A DNA stretch of 64,000 nucleotides from Streptomyces tagetis (GCF_018069565.1 NZ_JAGPNL010000005.1:124001-188000); one strand, 5' to 3'; positions 42,604 through 51,569 are shown, counted from the first letter of the stretch. Translations and numbers: made by a program. The notes: generated from the letters alone by a model not told the origin.

Positions 42604-43752
42604 CTACTGCGTGCAGCCCTTCTCGCCCGTGGCGAGGGTGACGCAGGCGATGGCGTCCTCCGGGGCCTGGACGGCCACCATCGGCGTGTACGCGACCGTG
42701 TCCCCCGGCACGTTCACCGCACCGGTCTGCGGGTCCTCGCCGCCCGCGCTGACCCGTACCTCGTCGCCCTGGGCGGCCTGCGTCACGCGTCCCCACGCGG
42801 TCTCGCAGACCTCGCTGTAGCGGACCTCGACGACGGCGGTGCCGACGGTCGTGGTCGTCGCCGTCGTCACGAGGTCGCCGCCGCAGCCCATGGCCTCCGC
42901 GTCCTGCCCCGTGCACGCGGCGCCGCTGCACTTCACGCCGGGCGGCAGTTCCTTCTTCGTGACGCTGGGCGACGGGGAGGGCTGCGCCACCGCATCCTTG
43001 CCGTCACCGCCGCTCAGCAGGAAGAACGCGCCGGCCGTCACCACGAGCACGCCCACCGCGCCCATGACGAACGTGGCCGTCCGCTTCCCGCCCCCGGAAC
43101 CCCGGCGGCCCGTACCCCCCGCGCCCGGCCCGCCGTGGCCCGCCGGGGCCGCGCCGCCCGGCCCCGCCGGGACGCCCGCGCCCCGGGGTCCGCGCGCGGC
43201 GCGGTGTCCGGTGGGCGCCGGTCCCCGGTACCCGGCCATGTTCCACGAGTTGCCGTCGGCCGCCCCGGTCCGCACCGCGCCGAGGCCGGCGTCCGCGCTG
43301 TCGGCGGCGGTCGGCTGGACGGGCACCGTCGGCGCACCGCCCCGGGCCGCCGTACCGCCCGCGTGCCGCCCGGCCCGGTTCGCGCGCCGGCTCCCGGAGT
43401 CGGCCGGCGCGTCCAACTCGCCGAGCGCGGCGCGGGCCTGGGAGATCCGGATGGCCTCCATGGTCATGTCGTGGCGCATCTCCGAGCGGCTCCAGGCGCG
43501 CTCGGCCAGCTCCCACATGGTGGTCAGGTGGACGGGGTTGGTCCCCGTCACCTCGGCCAGGGCCACGATCGCGCCCTTGGGCGCGAGCAGCCGGCCGTTG
43601 AGATAACGCTCCCAGGACGTCTTGCTGTAGCCCGTGGCGTCGGCCACCGACGCGATGCTCAGGTCGCTGCGGTCCACGAGCCTGCGCAACTGGTTGGCGA
43701 ACTCTTTGATCTGCGGATCGAGTTCGTCCGGCAGCGCCTTCCAGCGAGGCAT
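42604..43752 (-). CDS. helix-turn-helix membrane regulator with DUF2690 domain
   Basis: 382 residues. The N-terminal XRE-like domain (FANQLRRLVDRSDLSIASVADATGYSKTSWERYLNG) is followed by a helical LAEVTGTNPVHLTTMWELAERAW block. A long Gly/Ala/Pro-rich disordered region and one membrane helix (TFVMGAVGVLVVTAGAFFLLSG, about 237-258) come next. The exported DUF2690 domain has VKCSGAACTGQDAEAMGCGG and CETAWGRVTQAAQGDEV with paired Cys. The topology (cytoplasmic DNA-binding head, extracellular sensor) suggests one-component transmembrane signalling. Ligand and target are unknown. Upstream 43753-44101 has no gene. Confidence 0.88.
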   Translation of the reverse strand: MPRWKALPDELDPQIKEFANQLRRLVDRSDLSIASVADATGYSKTSWERYLNGRLLAPKGAIVALAEVTGTNPVHLTTMWELAERAWSRSEMRHDMTMEAIRISQARAALGELDAPADSGSRRANRAGRHAGGTAARGGAPTVPVQPTAADSADAGLGAVRTGAADGNSWNMAGYRGPAPTGHRAARGPRGAGVPAGPGGAAPAGHGGPGAGGTGRRGSGGGKRTATFVMGAVGVLVVTAGAFFLLSGGDGKDAVAQPSPSPSVTKKELPPGVKCSGAACTGQDAEAMGCGGDLVTTATTTTVGTAVVEVRYSEVCETAWGRVTQAAQGDEVRVSAGGEDPQTGAVNVPGDTVAYTPMVAVQAPEDAIACVTLATGEKGCTQ

Positions 43753-44101
43753 TGCTTCCCCCTCTTCCCCCCGGTGTCGTGCGAGTGGTCTCCCCGTTCG
43801 GTCCCGCCCGGTTCCCCCCGCGCGGCGCCCGCGCCGGGGCCCCGCTCCGGCTACCCACAGGGATGCGCCCGCGCGGGACCCCAGTTCCCGGGGTGGAGGC
43901 GCACAGGAGCACGGAAGGCCGCGGGCATGCACCGTCGCACGCCCGCCGGACCGGGGTCCAGTGTCCCACCGGAGCCGGTGCCTCCGGACCGGAACCCCCA
44001 CCCCGCGGTGCACGCGCCACGTAGCGGAACGGTCACTTCCGTGCCACAGCGGTCTGACAGCCGTTGAACAGGGCGTTCGCTGTGCACGAGGGTGGTTCCC
44101 G

Positions 44102-44143
44102 GCGGCGGCCCGCCCTCTCACGGGGGTGAGGACGGGCCGCCGC
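44102..44143. terminator. terminator downstream of folD-DUF3017
   Basis: Perfect 11-bp stem GCGGCGGCCCG with its complement, with a smaller internal hairpin (TCAC/GTGA) in the loop. It lies 22 bp beyond the stop of the DUF3017 gene. The rest of the 43753-44164 gap shows nothing else. Confidence 0.75.
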
Positions 44144-44164
44144 TCCTGCCTGTTGCCTGCTTGA

Positions 44165-44641
44165 CTACTGGCTGACCGTGAAGTGCAGCGTGTCCGACAG
44201 GAACGGGATCTCCAGCCACGGATCGGGCTGCGCCATCAGCGCCAGGAGCGAGATCGCGCCGCCGAGCACGCCGTAGGTGGCGATGTCGGTGAAGCGCGAG
44301 CGCACCGCGAGCATCCCGACGTCCGGCAGCGTCCACCGCAGCGCCGCCCCCGCCAGCAGCGCGATGCCGATGAGCAGCGTGCCGAGGCGGAAGACGTCGA
44401 GCGCGGTGAGGAACAGGCCGAGTCCGACGACGATCAGCACGGAGAGGATCGGCCACTGCCGGGCCGGTGCCGGGGCACCCCCGGGCGCGGCGCGTCCGCC
44501 GCCCTCGGGGCGTGCCGTGTCCCGGGTGAAGAGGGGGAAGCGCCGGGTGCCGCGCCGCGGCCGACCGTCGGCGCCGGGCACGGCGACCGGGTCCTTGACC
44601 GTGACGTCCTCCGGGCGTTCGGCGTTCTCGTCAGCCGGCAC
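44165..44641 (-). CDS. DUF3017 membrane protein
   Basis: 158 residues. An acidic then basic, Pro-rich 60-residue N-terminus is followed by three or four hydrophobic helices (LSVLIVVGLGLFLTALDVFRLGTLLIGIALLAGAALRW is the DUF3017 core). The start overlaps folD by 11 bp, so expression is coupled. Association with folD is, to my knowledge, frequent in actinomycetes, but no function has been shown. Confidence 0.88.
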   Translation of the reverse strand: MPADENAERPEDVTVKDPVAVPGADGRPRRGTRRFPLFTRDTARPEGGGRAAPGGAPAPARQWPILSVLIVVGLGLFLTALDVFRLGTLLIGIALLAGAALRWTLPDVGMLAVRSRFTDIATYGVLGGAISLLALMAQPDPWLEIPFLSDTLHFTVSQ

Positions 44642-45485
44642 TGCGCTCCGCCGCCTCGACCACGTTGACGAGAAGCTGGGCGCGGGTCATCGGGCCGACG
44701 CCGCCGGGGTTCGGGGAGATCCAGGCGGCCACCTCGGCCACGTCCGGGTGGACGTCGCCGAGGATCTTGCCCTCGGCGTTGCGCGAGACTCCGACGTCGA
44801 GCACGGCCGCGCCCGGCTTGATGTCCTCGGCGCGGATCAGGTGCGGGGAGCCGGCCGCGGCGACCACGATGTCGGCCCGCTTGAGGTGGGCGGAGAGGTC
44901 GCGGGTGCCGGTGTGGCACTGGGTGACCGTGGCGTTCTCGCTGCGCCGGGTGAGCAGCAGCGGCATCGGCCGGCCGATGGTGACGCCGCGGCCGACGACG
45001 ACGACCTCCGCGCCCTTGATCTCCACGCCGTGGCGGCGCAGCAGGGTGATGATGCCGTTGGGGGTGCAGGGCAGCGGCGCCGGCTCGTTGAGCACGAGGC
45101 GGCCGAGGTTCATCGGGTGCAGGCCGTCCGCGTCCTTGTCCGGGTCCATCAGCTCCAGGATGCGGTTCTCGTCGATGCCCTTGGGCAGCGGGAGCTGGAC
45201 GATGTAACCGGTGCACTCCGGGTCCTCGTTCAGCTCGCGGACCACGGCCTCGATCTCCTCCTGCGTCGCCGTGGCCGGCAGTTCGCGCTGGATGGAGGCG
45301 ATGCCCACCTGGGCGCAGTCGCGGTGCTTGCCCGCGACGTACTTCTGGCTGCCGGGATCGTCGCCGACGAGGATCGTGCCGAGGCCGGGCGTGACGCCCC
45401 TCTCCTTCAGCGCCGCCACGCGGGCGGTCAGTTCGGACTTGATCGCGGCTGCCGTGGCCTTGCCATCGAGAATCTGGGCGGTCAT
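44631..45485 (-). CDS. folD: bifunctional methylene-THF dehydrogenase/cyclohydrolase
   Basis: 284-residue cytoplasmic enzyme that oxidises 5,10-methylene-THF and hydrolyses the methenyl product to 10-formyl-THF for purine synthesis. Substrate Lys in TAAAIKSELTARV, signature YIVQLPLPKGIDENRIL, and the NADP site VVGRGVTIGRPM. It starts MTAQILDGKA; the ATG at 45494 is an alternative with no better ribosome site. Works with glyA (31.4 kb) and purH/purN (56-58 kb) in one-carbon and purine flow. No ZTP-like leader was seen here, unlike glyA. Confidence 0.96.
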   Translation of the reverse strand: MTAQILDGKATAAAIKSELTARVAALKERGVTPGLGTILVGDDPGSQKYVAGKHRDCAQVGIASIQRELPATATQEEIEAVVRELNEDPECTGYIVQLPLPKGIDENRILELMDPDKDADGLHPMNLGRLVLNEPAPLPCTPNGIITLLRRHGVEIKGAEVVVVGRGVTIGRPMPLLLTRRSENATVTQCHTGTRDLSAHLKRADIVVAAAGSPHLIRAEDIKPGAAVLDVGVSRNAEGKILGDVHPDVAEVAAWISPNPGGVGPMTRAQLLVNVVEAAERSAG

Positions 45486-45768
45486 AGGCCCCATTCTCGC
45501 GGATGACCGGCCCCCGGTTCCAATCCGGCCACCCTGCGGACAGCCCCGCGGAAGACCCGGGCAGACGGGAAGTGTCACACCTTGATCATGGATGTTGCAC
45601 TTGCACAACACCTTCGGACCATCGCTGGACAAGCATTGGACCGGTCACGAACGATGGAACGGCAGTGCCGCGGGGCCGTACCGGGGGGACGAACCGCTTC
45701 GTAGACATCTCCTCCGAGTCGTGCCACGCGTCGTCCCCGCACGCGAAGACAACGGAGGAGACACCGCC

Positions 45769-46371
45769 ATGAGTTTCGGCGACCCGAACAACCCCTACGG
45801 CCCCCCGCAGGGCCAGCAGCCCGGCTACGGACAGCCGCAGCAGCCCCAGGGCCAGCCCGGTTACGGCTACCCGGCCGCCCCGCCGGTCTCGTCCTACCCC
45901 GGCGGCGGCTTCCCCGGCGGTGTCCCCACGGCCATGCCCGGCACGGTGAAGGCCGCGCGCGCGATGCTCTTCGTGCTCGGCGGCTTCCAGGTCCTCGGCG
46001 GCCTGCTGATGATGATCGCCAGTGCCTGGTTCACCGACCTGCTCGACGAGGCGGTCGCCCAGGACGAGAGCATCAGCGCGGAGGACGCGGACGCGTTCGC
46101 CAGCATCGGCACCGGTCTGATGATCGTCCTCGGTGTCATCGTGCTGGCCTTCGCGTTCTGGGCGATCTTCACCGGAGCGAAGTTCTCGACCGGCCGGGGC
46201 GGTGTGCGGGTCTCGGCGATCGTCTACGCCTCCGTGGTGCTGCTGTTCAGCCTCATCAGCCTGCTCGGCGCGAACGTCTTCGCCCTCGTCAGCGTGGTGC
46301 TCGGCATCCTGATCATCGTCTTCTGCGCCAACAAGAACGGCGGCTACTGGTTCAACCGCCCCAAGTACTGA
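45769..46371 (+). CDS. Pro/Gln/Gly-rich membrane protein
   Basis: 200 residues. The N-terminal 55 are low complexity (GPPQGQQPGYGQPQQPQGQP), followed by four hydrophobic segments (AMLFVLGGFQVLGGLLMMIA, GTGLMIVLGVIVLAFAFWAIF, VSAIVYASVVLLFSLISLLG, FALVSVVLGILIIVFCANKN). The tail is NGGYWFNRPKY. Similar proteins are widespread in Streptomyces, with no known function. ATG after ACGGAGGAG at 8 nt. Divergent from folD across 283 bp containing a TTGCAC direct repeat (45595-45606). A terminator follows. Confidence 0.85.
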   Translation: MSFGDPNNPYGPPQGQQPGYGQPQQPQGQPGYGYPAAPPVSSYPGGGFPGGVPTAMPGTVKAARAMLFVLGGFQVLGGLLMMIASAWFTDLLDEAVAQDESISAEDADAFASIGTGLMIVLGVIVLAFAFWAIFTGAKFSTGRGGVRVSAIVYASVVLLFSLISLLGANVFALVSVVLGILIIVFCANKNGGYWFNRPKY

Positions 46372-46386
46372 CCCACCACCTCACCC

Positions 46387-46426
46387 CAGGGCCGTGCCTC
46401 CCCAAACAAGGAGAGCCACGGCCCTG
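46387..46426. terminator. terminator after the Pro/Gln-rich membrane protein gene
   Basis: CAGGGCCGTG...CACGGCCCTG stem with an inner CTCC/GGAG extension and an A-rich loop (CAAACAA). It lies 15 bp beyond the stop and 50 bp before the convergent regulator gene end. Confidence 0.85.
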
Positions 46427-46476
46427 ACGCGTGGGTGGTGCCCTGGCCCGGATTCTTCTCTGGCCGAAGGGTCTAC

Positions 46477-47832
46477 TCAGCCGGCCCTCAGCCGGTCCAT
46501 GAGGTCGGTGACGCCGTCGACGCCTCGGTAAGGCTTGAACGCCGGAACGAGTTCACGCACCAAGGCGACACACCGTTCGGCGCCGATGCGGGTGGCGAGG
46601 TCGAGGGACCGGTTGGTCACCGTGAGGGCCTGCTCGACGTCACGGGCCTGGAGGAGGCTGTGAGCCTCGTAAGTCATGAAGATTCCGCGCGTCTTGTCCC
46701 GGGAGCGCGGCAGCAAGCTCATGCCCTCGCCGATCCGCGCATGGGCTTCGTCGGTGCGGCCCAGGTCGAGCATGCACCGGCCGGAGTCGACGGCAAGGTC
46801 CGCCTCGCTCATCCACCGGCACCAGGCCGGGGCCGGGTCCGGGCTGTCGGTCAGCAGGGCGGCCTCGGCGGCGGCCAGGTCGCGGTGGCAGGCGGAGGCA
46901 GCCCCGAGGGCGGCGTGCGCGCGAGCCCGGCGAAGATGGAGAAGGGAACGAGCGGTGGGGTGCCGGGTGTGGACGAGGGCCTGACTGAGTGGTTCGAGGG
47001 CGGCGCCGGGCTGGGTGAGCCAGATGGACTGGTAGGCGAAGTCGGAGAGGATGCCTGCGCCGAGGTCGCGGGCGCGGGCGGCGTGCGCGTTCGCCAGGGC
47101 CGCGTTCCATAGCTTGCCGGCGGCGAAGTGCCAGCCCTGGTCGAAACGGTGCCAGCCGCAGGTGCCGGCCAGGGAGGCCGCCAGCAGGTGGAGCCTTTGG
47201 CCCAGCGGCTCGGTGTAGCGGCCGTGTTCCAGCAGGTCGGTGACCATGTCCAAGTGGGCGTCCATCAGCTTGGCAGTGTGCTGGCGCTGTTCGGTGGGCA
47301 GTGCGTTCAGCTTGGCGCTGGTGCCCTCCAGCCAGTCGACCAGCTCCCCGTCGACCTGCTTGCCGTCAAGGGCGGTGGTGAGCCGGCCGGGCTCAAGGGC
47401 GGCCCACTGGGTGGCGAGTCCCGCCAGCGCGAGCGCGCTGTACGTCATGAAGGTGCGGCGGCGGTGGTCCATTGCGGCTCTCTGTGCGTCTCGAAGTGCG
47501 CGGACGGTGAATGCCGGTCCGAGCGGAACCGGTCGCTCCTGACCCGGCAGCCAGTGCGGCCACGCGAATGCCTCCAGATCACCGATCGGCACGCCGAAGG
47601 CATCGGCGATCAGAAGCTGGGACTCGATGCTGGGCGTTTTACGCCAGTTCTCCCACTTGCTGACGGCGGCCTTGTCGGTGCCGGAGCGCAGGCCCTCGGG
47701 CCGACGCCGGGCGGCGCGGTGGATGCGGACCGCGAGATCGGTCTGGGACCAGCCGCGAAGCGCGCGAGCGTACGCGAGGGGGTGCCGGATCAGGTCGTCC
47801 ACGGGACCAATCCCATCATCGACGGTGAGCAC
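46477..47832 (-). CDS. XRE family regulator with TPR-like C-terminus
   Basis: About 451 residues. The helix-turn-helix (about 14-75) includes YARALRGWSQTDLAVRIHRAA and KAAVSKWENWRKTPSIESQLLIADAFGVP. The long remainder is helical with TPR-like periodicity (LHLRRARAHAALGAASACHRDLAAAEAALL, MLDLGRTDEAHARIGEGMSLL). This is the architecture of NsdA-like pleiotropic regulators in Streptomyces. The open frame begins at a GTG at 47832; GTG 47802 (VDDLIRHPLAYA) is an alternative. Divergent from the oxidoreductase-aminotransferase operon at 47958, which it probably controls. Confidence 0.87.
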   Translation of the reverse strand: MLTVDDGIGPVDDLIRHPLAYARALRGWSQTDLAVRIHRAARRRPEGLRSGTDKAAVSKWENWRKTPSIESQLLIADAFGVPIGDLEAFAWPHWLPGQERPVPLGPAFTVRALRDAQRAAMDHRRRTFMTYSALALAGLATQWAALEPGRLTTALDGKQVDGELVDWLEGTSAKLNALPTEQRQHTAKLMDAHLDMVTDLLEHGRYTEPLGQRLHLLAASLAGTCGWHRFDQGWHFAAGKLWNAALANAHAARARDLGAGILSDFAYQSIWLTQPGAALEPLSQALVHTRHPTARSLLHLRRARAHAALGAASACHRDLAAAEAALLTDSPDPAPAWCRWMSEADLAVDSGRCMLDLGRTDEAHARIGEGMSLLPRSRDKTRGIFMTYEAHSLLQARDVEQALTVTNRSLDLATRIGAERCVALVRELVPAFKPYRGVDGVTDLMDRLRAG

Positions 47833-47957
47833 GAGCCTACTGTGCGTACAGGCGGGACCACCCCGGGACTACTGACGACACCTGGTTGGCAACGGAGTGT
47901 TGGGCTCTACTCGTCGTGCACCGGCAAGTTCCGTCACGAACCGGAAGGAGTCCGCGC

Positions 47958-48950
47958 ATGATGAGACGCGCTGCGGTCATCGGCCTCGGCCACCAGGCGC
48001 TCGAAGACCACCTCCCCGGCCTGCTCGCCTCCGGCAGGGCCGAACTCGTCGCCGTCTGCGACAGCGACCCCGACACGTTGCGGCAGCGGCAGGACGTGCT
48101 CCAAGTCCCCGGGTTCGTCCGTGTCGGTGAGCTGCTGGACGTGGTGGCCCCCGACTTCGTGGTCGTCGCCGTCCCGCACCACGCCGGCCGCGAGGTCGTC
48201 CAGGCGTGCGCGACCCGGGGCGTTCACGTTCTCAAGGAGAAGCCGTTCGCCACCTCCGTGCCGGAGGCCCAGGACCTCGCCGAGATCTGCCGGTCCGGGC
48301 AGATCGAGCTCATGGTCACCCTCCAACGGCGCTTCAACCCGATCTACTCCAGCGTCGCCGGGCTGCTGGACCAGATAGGCACTCCGTTCCTCATCGACGG
48401 CCGGTACACCTTCCACACCGACGACCCCGGCAGTGGATGGCGCGGAGACATCCGTCAGGCCGGGGGTGGCTGCATCATCGACATGGGCTATCACCTCATC
48501 GACCTGCTGTTGTGGTACTTCGGCCTGCCCAGCCGAGTCATCGCCCAGTTCTCCACCACCGCCGTTCCCGGCGGCGGCTACGACGCGGAGGACACCGCCG
48601 TCATCCAACTCGGCTACGACACCGACCTCTACGGCTCCGTGCTGCTGTCACGGTGGGTGGCCCCGAAGACCGAGCGGCTGCACGTGGTCGGCACCCGTGG
48701 CTCGGTGCTGCTGACCAAGGGCCGGGTACAGCGCCTCGACCTGGGCGGCGCGGTCGTGGAGGAGCTGACCCGCCCGCACGCGCCGGCCTCGGCGTCGGCC
48801 GCGCAGATCGACTACTTCTGCCGCGTCCTGGACGGCGAGCGGCCCAACACCTCCGGCCCCGACCAGCACCTCGCGCACGCCGCTTTCATCGCCTCCTGCT
48901 ACCGGTCCAAGGAAGCGGGGCTCTACGTCGACCCGAAGGAGATGCTGTGA
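47958..48950 (+). CDS. Gfo/Idh/MocA family NAD(P)-dependent oxidoreductase
   Basis: 330 residues. N-terminal Rossmann fold (RRAAVIGLGHQALEDHLPGLLASG) and the catalytic-lysine motif VHVLKEKPFATSVPEAQDL. The C-terminal alpha/beta domain with GGGCIIDMGYHLIDLLLWYFG has the conserved Asp/His pair. The family oxidises or reduces sugars and cyclitols, or sugar nucleotides, at a hydroxyl. Start MMRRAAV follows AAGGAG at 7 nt. The GTG of the aminotransferase overlaps its stop. An oxidoreductase making a keto-sugar for the coupled aminotransferase is the natural reading. Confidence 0.9.
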   Translation: MMRRAAVIGLGHQALEDHLPGLLASGRAELVAVCDSDPDTLRQRQDVLQVPGFVRVGELLDVVAPDFVVVAVPHHAGREVVQACATRGVHVLKEKPFATSVPEAQDLAEICRSGQIELMVTLQRRFNPIYSSVAGLLDQIGTPFLIDGRYTFHTDDPGSGWRGDIRQAGGGCIIDMGYHLIDLLLWYFGLPSRVIAQFSTTAVPGGGYDAEDTAVIQLGYDTDLYGSVLLSRWVAPKTERLHVVGTRGSVLLTKGRVQRLDLGGAVVEELTRPHAPASASAAQIDYFCRVLDGERPNTSGPDQHLAHAAFIASCYRSKEAGLYVDPKEML

Positions 48951-50200
48951 CTGGTCCCCTCGCCCTGCTCGGCGGCCGGCCCGCCGTCACCGCCACCGGC
49001 CCGCACTTCACCTGGCCGCCGCTCGATGACACCAGTCACACCAAGGTCGCCGCCCAGTTGGAGGAGGCGATCTCCCTCCCCGGCAGGTCCGGGATCGTCG
49101 CCCAGTTGGAGGACGCACTCCAGGAGTACTTCGGCGTCCGGCACGCGGTCACCACCAGCTCCGGCACCGCCGCCCTGCACGCCGTCTACTGGGCCGCGGG
49201 CATCCAGCCCGGCGACGAGGTCATCGTTCCGGCCTGGACGTTCCACGCCACCGCCTCCCCGCTGTTCCACCTCCGCGCGGTGCCGGTGCTGTGCGAGACC
49301 CGGCCGGACGGCAACATCGACCCGAACCGGGTAGAAGAGCTGATCACACCCCGGACCCGGGCGGTGATGGTCACCCATCTGTGGGGCAGGCCGGCCGACA
49401 TGACCGGCATCCAGACGGTGGCAAGCACGCACGACCTGATCGTGCTGGAAGACGGCTCCCACGCCCACGGCGCCGGCCTCAACGGGCGGAAGGTCGGCAC
49501 CTTCGGCCTCGCCTCGGCGTTCTCCCTCAACGGTCCCAAGCCGCTCTCGGGCGGCGAGGGCGGGTTCGTCCTCACGGACGACGATGAGACCTACTACCGC
49601 GTCATCGCGTTCGCGCACTACAACAAGCGGGCCAAGTCCGAGATCCCGGGGGGCCATCCACTCGCGCGGTACGCGGTCACCGGGGCCGGCCTCAAGCTCC
49701 GCATCCACCCCCTCGCCGCAGCCATCGCCCACGACCAGCTCGGCCGCTTGGACGGCTACCTCGCGGGACGGGCGGTGGTCGCGCGCCACCTCACCGACCG
49801 GCTCGCCGGGGTACCCGGCCTGGAGGTCACCGCCATGCCCGAAGGGGTGGTTCCGTCCTGGTACGGATTGACGCTCACTTACCGACCCGGCGAACTCGGC
49901 GGTCTGCCGATCGGGCGGTTCCACCAGGCGCTGATCGCCGAGGGCGCCACCGAGTTCGACCGGCCCGGCTCCACCTGCCCGTTGCACCGACTGCCGCTGT
50001 ACCAGCAGCCTGGTCCGCTGTTTCCCGGACACCCGCGCACCCATCACCGTTACGGGCCGGGGGACTTCCCCGTCGCCGAACACGCCCACACCCACGTGAT
50101 CAAGCTCCCGGTCTGGCATCGTGTACGGGATCTCGGACTGGCCGAGCAGTACGTCGCTGCGGCCGTCAAGGTCAGTGATCGTCATGAGGAGCTGCGATGA
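48947..50200 (+). CDS. DegT/DnrJ/EryC1/StrS family PLP aminotransferase
   Basis: 417 residues. The N-terminal LALLGGRPAVTATG resembles StsC/AHBA-synthase type members. PLP-site features are TTSSGTAALHAVYWAAG, VIVPAWTFHATASPLFH, LEDGSHAHGA and the Schiff-base Lys in FSLNGPKPLSGGEGG. The C-terminal part carries a His/Pro-rich segment (CPLHRLPLYQQPGPLFPGHPR) that may be substrate-specific. The family aminates keto-sugars or keto-cyclitols from glutamate/glutamine. GTGA overlap with the oxidoreductase before it and ATGA overlap with the NUDIX gene after it: a tight operon. Confidence 0.9.
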   Translation: MTGPLALLGGRPAVTATGPHFTWPPLDDTSHTKVAAQLEEAISLPGRSGIVAQLEDALQEYFGVRHAVTTSSGTAALHAVYWAAGIQPGDEVIVPAWTFHATASPLFHLRAVPVLCETRPDGNIDPNRVEELITPRTRAVMVTHLWGRPADMTGIQTVASTHDLIVLEDGSHAHGAGLNGRKVGTFGLASAFSLNGPKPLSGGEGGFVLTDDDETYYRVIAFAHYNKRAKSEIPGGHPLARYAVTGAGLKLRIHPLAAAIAHDQLGRLDGYLAGRAVVARHLTDRLAGVPGLEVTAMPEGVVPSWYGLTLTYRPGELGGLPIGRFHQALIAEGATEFDRPGSTCPLHRLPLYQQPGPLFPGHPRTHHRYGPGDFPVAEHAHTHVIKLPVWHRVRDLGLAEQYVAAAVKVSDRHEELR

Positions 50201-50631
50201 CCGTCCCCTCCCCCGAGTTCGTGGCCGGTCTGGCGGCCGATGCCGAGGCCGCCGGGATCAGCGGCCTCGTCGCCGCCGCCGTGATCGGCCACGACGGCCG
50301 CACCCTGCTCGTGCGGCGCAGACCCGACGACTACCTGGGCGGGATGTGGGAGATCCCCTCTGGAAAGGTCGAGGCCGGGGAGACGGTCCTGGACGCCCTC
50401 CACCGGGAGACCGCCGAGGAGACCGGCCTCACCATCGACCAGGTCACCTCCTACCTTGGCCACTTCGACTACCGCAACAGCCGGGGCGGCACCACCCGCC
50501 AGTTCACCTTCGCCGTCACCGTGGAGAGGACCGGCCCCGTCGTCCTCACCGAACACGACGCCCACCAGTGGGCCCTGCCCGGCGAACTGCCCGAGGTGAG
50601 CGACGCCGTCCGCGCCCTGCTGACCCCCTGA
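50197..50631 (+). CDS. NUDIX hydrolase
   Basis: 144 residues. Complete Nudix box GKVEAGETVLDALHRETAEETGL with the metal-binding REx2EE core. Upstream beta strands include AAVIGHDGRTLLVRRRPDDYLGGMWEIPSG, similar to MutT/ADP-sugar pyrophosphatase proteins. In this operon, hydrolysis of a nucleotide-sugar or a house-cleaning role is plausible. The ATG overlaps the aminotransferase stop (ATGA). 118 bp separate it from the YdcF gene. Confidence 0.92.
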   Translation: MTVPSPEFVAGLAADAEAAGISGLVAAAVIGHDGRTLLVRRRPDDYLGGMWEIPSGKVEAGETVLDALHRETAEETGLTIDQVTSYLGHFDYRNSRGGTTRQFTFAVTVERTGPVVLTEHDAHQWALPGELPEVSDAVRALLTP

Positions 50632-50749
50632 CACCCGCCGACACCGTCGGTCCCGGTGCGGGAGAGGCGGGAGAGGAAGATCACGGGCAGGCACGCCACG
50701 AGCGGTGGGGTGAAGAGCCCCGGGCGCCACTGATCAGGGAGAGACGCCA

Positions 50750-51427
50750 GTGACGGGACAGACGGACAGCCGGCAGGCCGTGACCGACGAGCAGTGGGCG
50801 AACGCCCGGCTGATCTGGGACTACCACCAGATGCGCCACGCACTTCGTCCGGCGGACGTGGCGATCGGCCTCGGCAGTCACGACCTCGGCGTGGCAACCA
50901 CGAGCGCCGAACTGTACCGGGCCGGACTCTTCCCCATTCTTGTCTTCACGGGCGGCAACAGCCCCACCACCGCGGCACGCTTCCCGCGTGGTGAGGCCGT
51001 TCACTACCGGGAGCACGCCCTCACCCTCGGCGTGCCCGATGAGGCGATCCTGCTGGAGCCCCGCGCCGGCAACACCGGGCACAACATCACGTACTCCCGT
51101 CAGGTTCTCGCCGACGCCGGGATCTCCCCGGCCTCGGTGCTGCTGGTCTCCAAGCCGTACATGGAGCGTCGTTCCTACGCCACCGCCCGCAAGCTCTGGC
51201 CCGAGGTCGACGTGCGCTGTGCCTCGGAATCCGTGGATCTCGACGACTACGTCAGGAGCGTCGGTGACGGGCGGCTCGTCCTGGACATGCTCGTCGGTGA
51301 CCTCCAGCGGGTGATCGAGTACCCCAAGCTCGGATTCGCCGTCGCGCAGGAAGTCCCCAAGGACGTGCGTGCCGCCTACGAAAACCTCCTCGCCGCCGGC
51401 TTCACCAGCCGCCTCATCACACCCTGA
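50750..51427 (+). CDS. YdcF/ElyC family (DUF218) protein, soluble
   Basis: 225 residues. The DUF218 pattern is clear: AIGLGSHDLGVATTSAELYRAGLFPILVFTGG, then EAILLEPRAGNTGHNITYSRQVLADAG and LLVSKPYMERRSYATARKLWP. Unlike ElyC/SanA, no membrane helix is present, so it acts in the cytoplasm. E. coli YdcF binds S-adenosylmethionine; the reaction is unknown. It is probably part of the same transcription unit as the oxidoreductase, aminotransferase and NUDIX genes. A ribosome site (GGGAGAGACGCC) precedes the start. Confidence 0.85.
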   Translation: MTGQTDSRQAVTDEQWANARLIWDYHQMRHALRPADVAIGLGSHDLGVATTSAELYRAGLFPILVFTGGNSPTTAARFPRGEAVHYREHALTLGVPDEAILLEPRAGNTGHNITYSRQVLADAGISPASVLLVSKPYMERRSYATARKLWPEVDVRCASESVDLDDYVRSVGDGRLVLDMLVGDLQRVIEYPKLGFAVAQEVPKDVRAAYENLLAAGFTSRLITP

Positions 51428-51569
51428 CCGCCGGCCGGGCTGTACGCGGCAAGCGGGTGGCGGCTTCACACCGTAGGGGTGGGGTCTCACTCGAATGAGG
51501 GGGGACAGGGGGTCGGTGCGTGGTTCTAGGCTGGCTGGTGACGCCGTCAGGCCCAGGGGGAGACGCGCC

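Noticed and set aside
42071..42931. Arg/Gly-rich open frames in the mdh upstream gap
   Set aside because: Run through a tandem-repeat region into antisense of the DUF2690 gene, with no ribosome site and no family resemblance.
45495..45768. Possible ZTP riboswitch upstream of folD, by analogy with glyA
   Set aside because: Neither the CGTGACTGGCG nor the GCCTGGGC block is present on the minus strand in this leader.
46477..51427. Full secondary-metabolite cluster
   Set aside because: Only oxidoreductase, aminotransferase, NUDIX and YdcF are present; no synthase, glycosyltransferase, tailoring or export gene supports a larger cluster.
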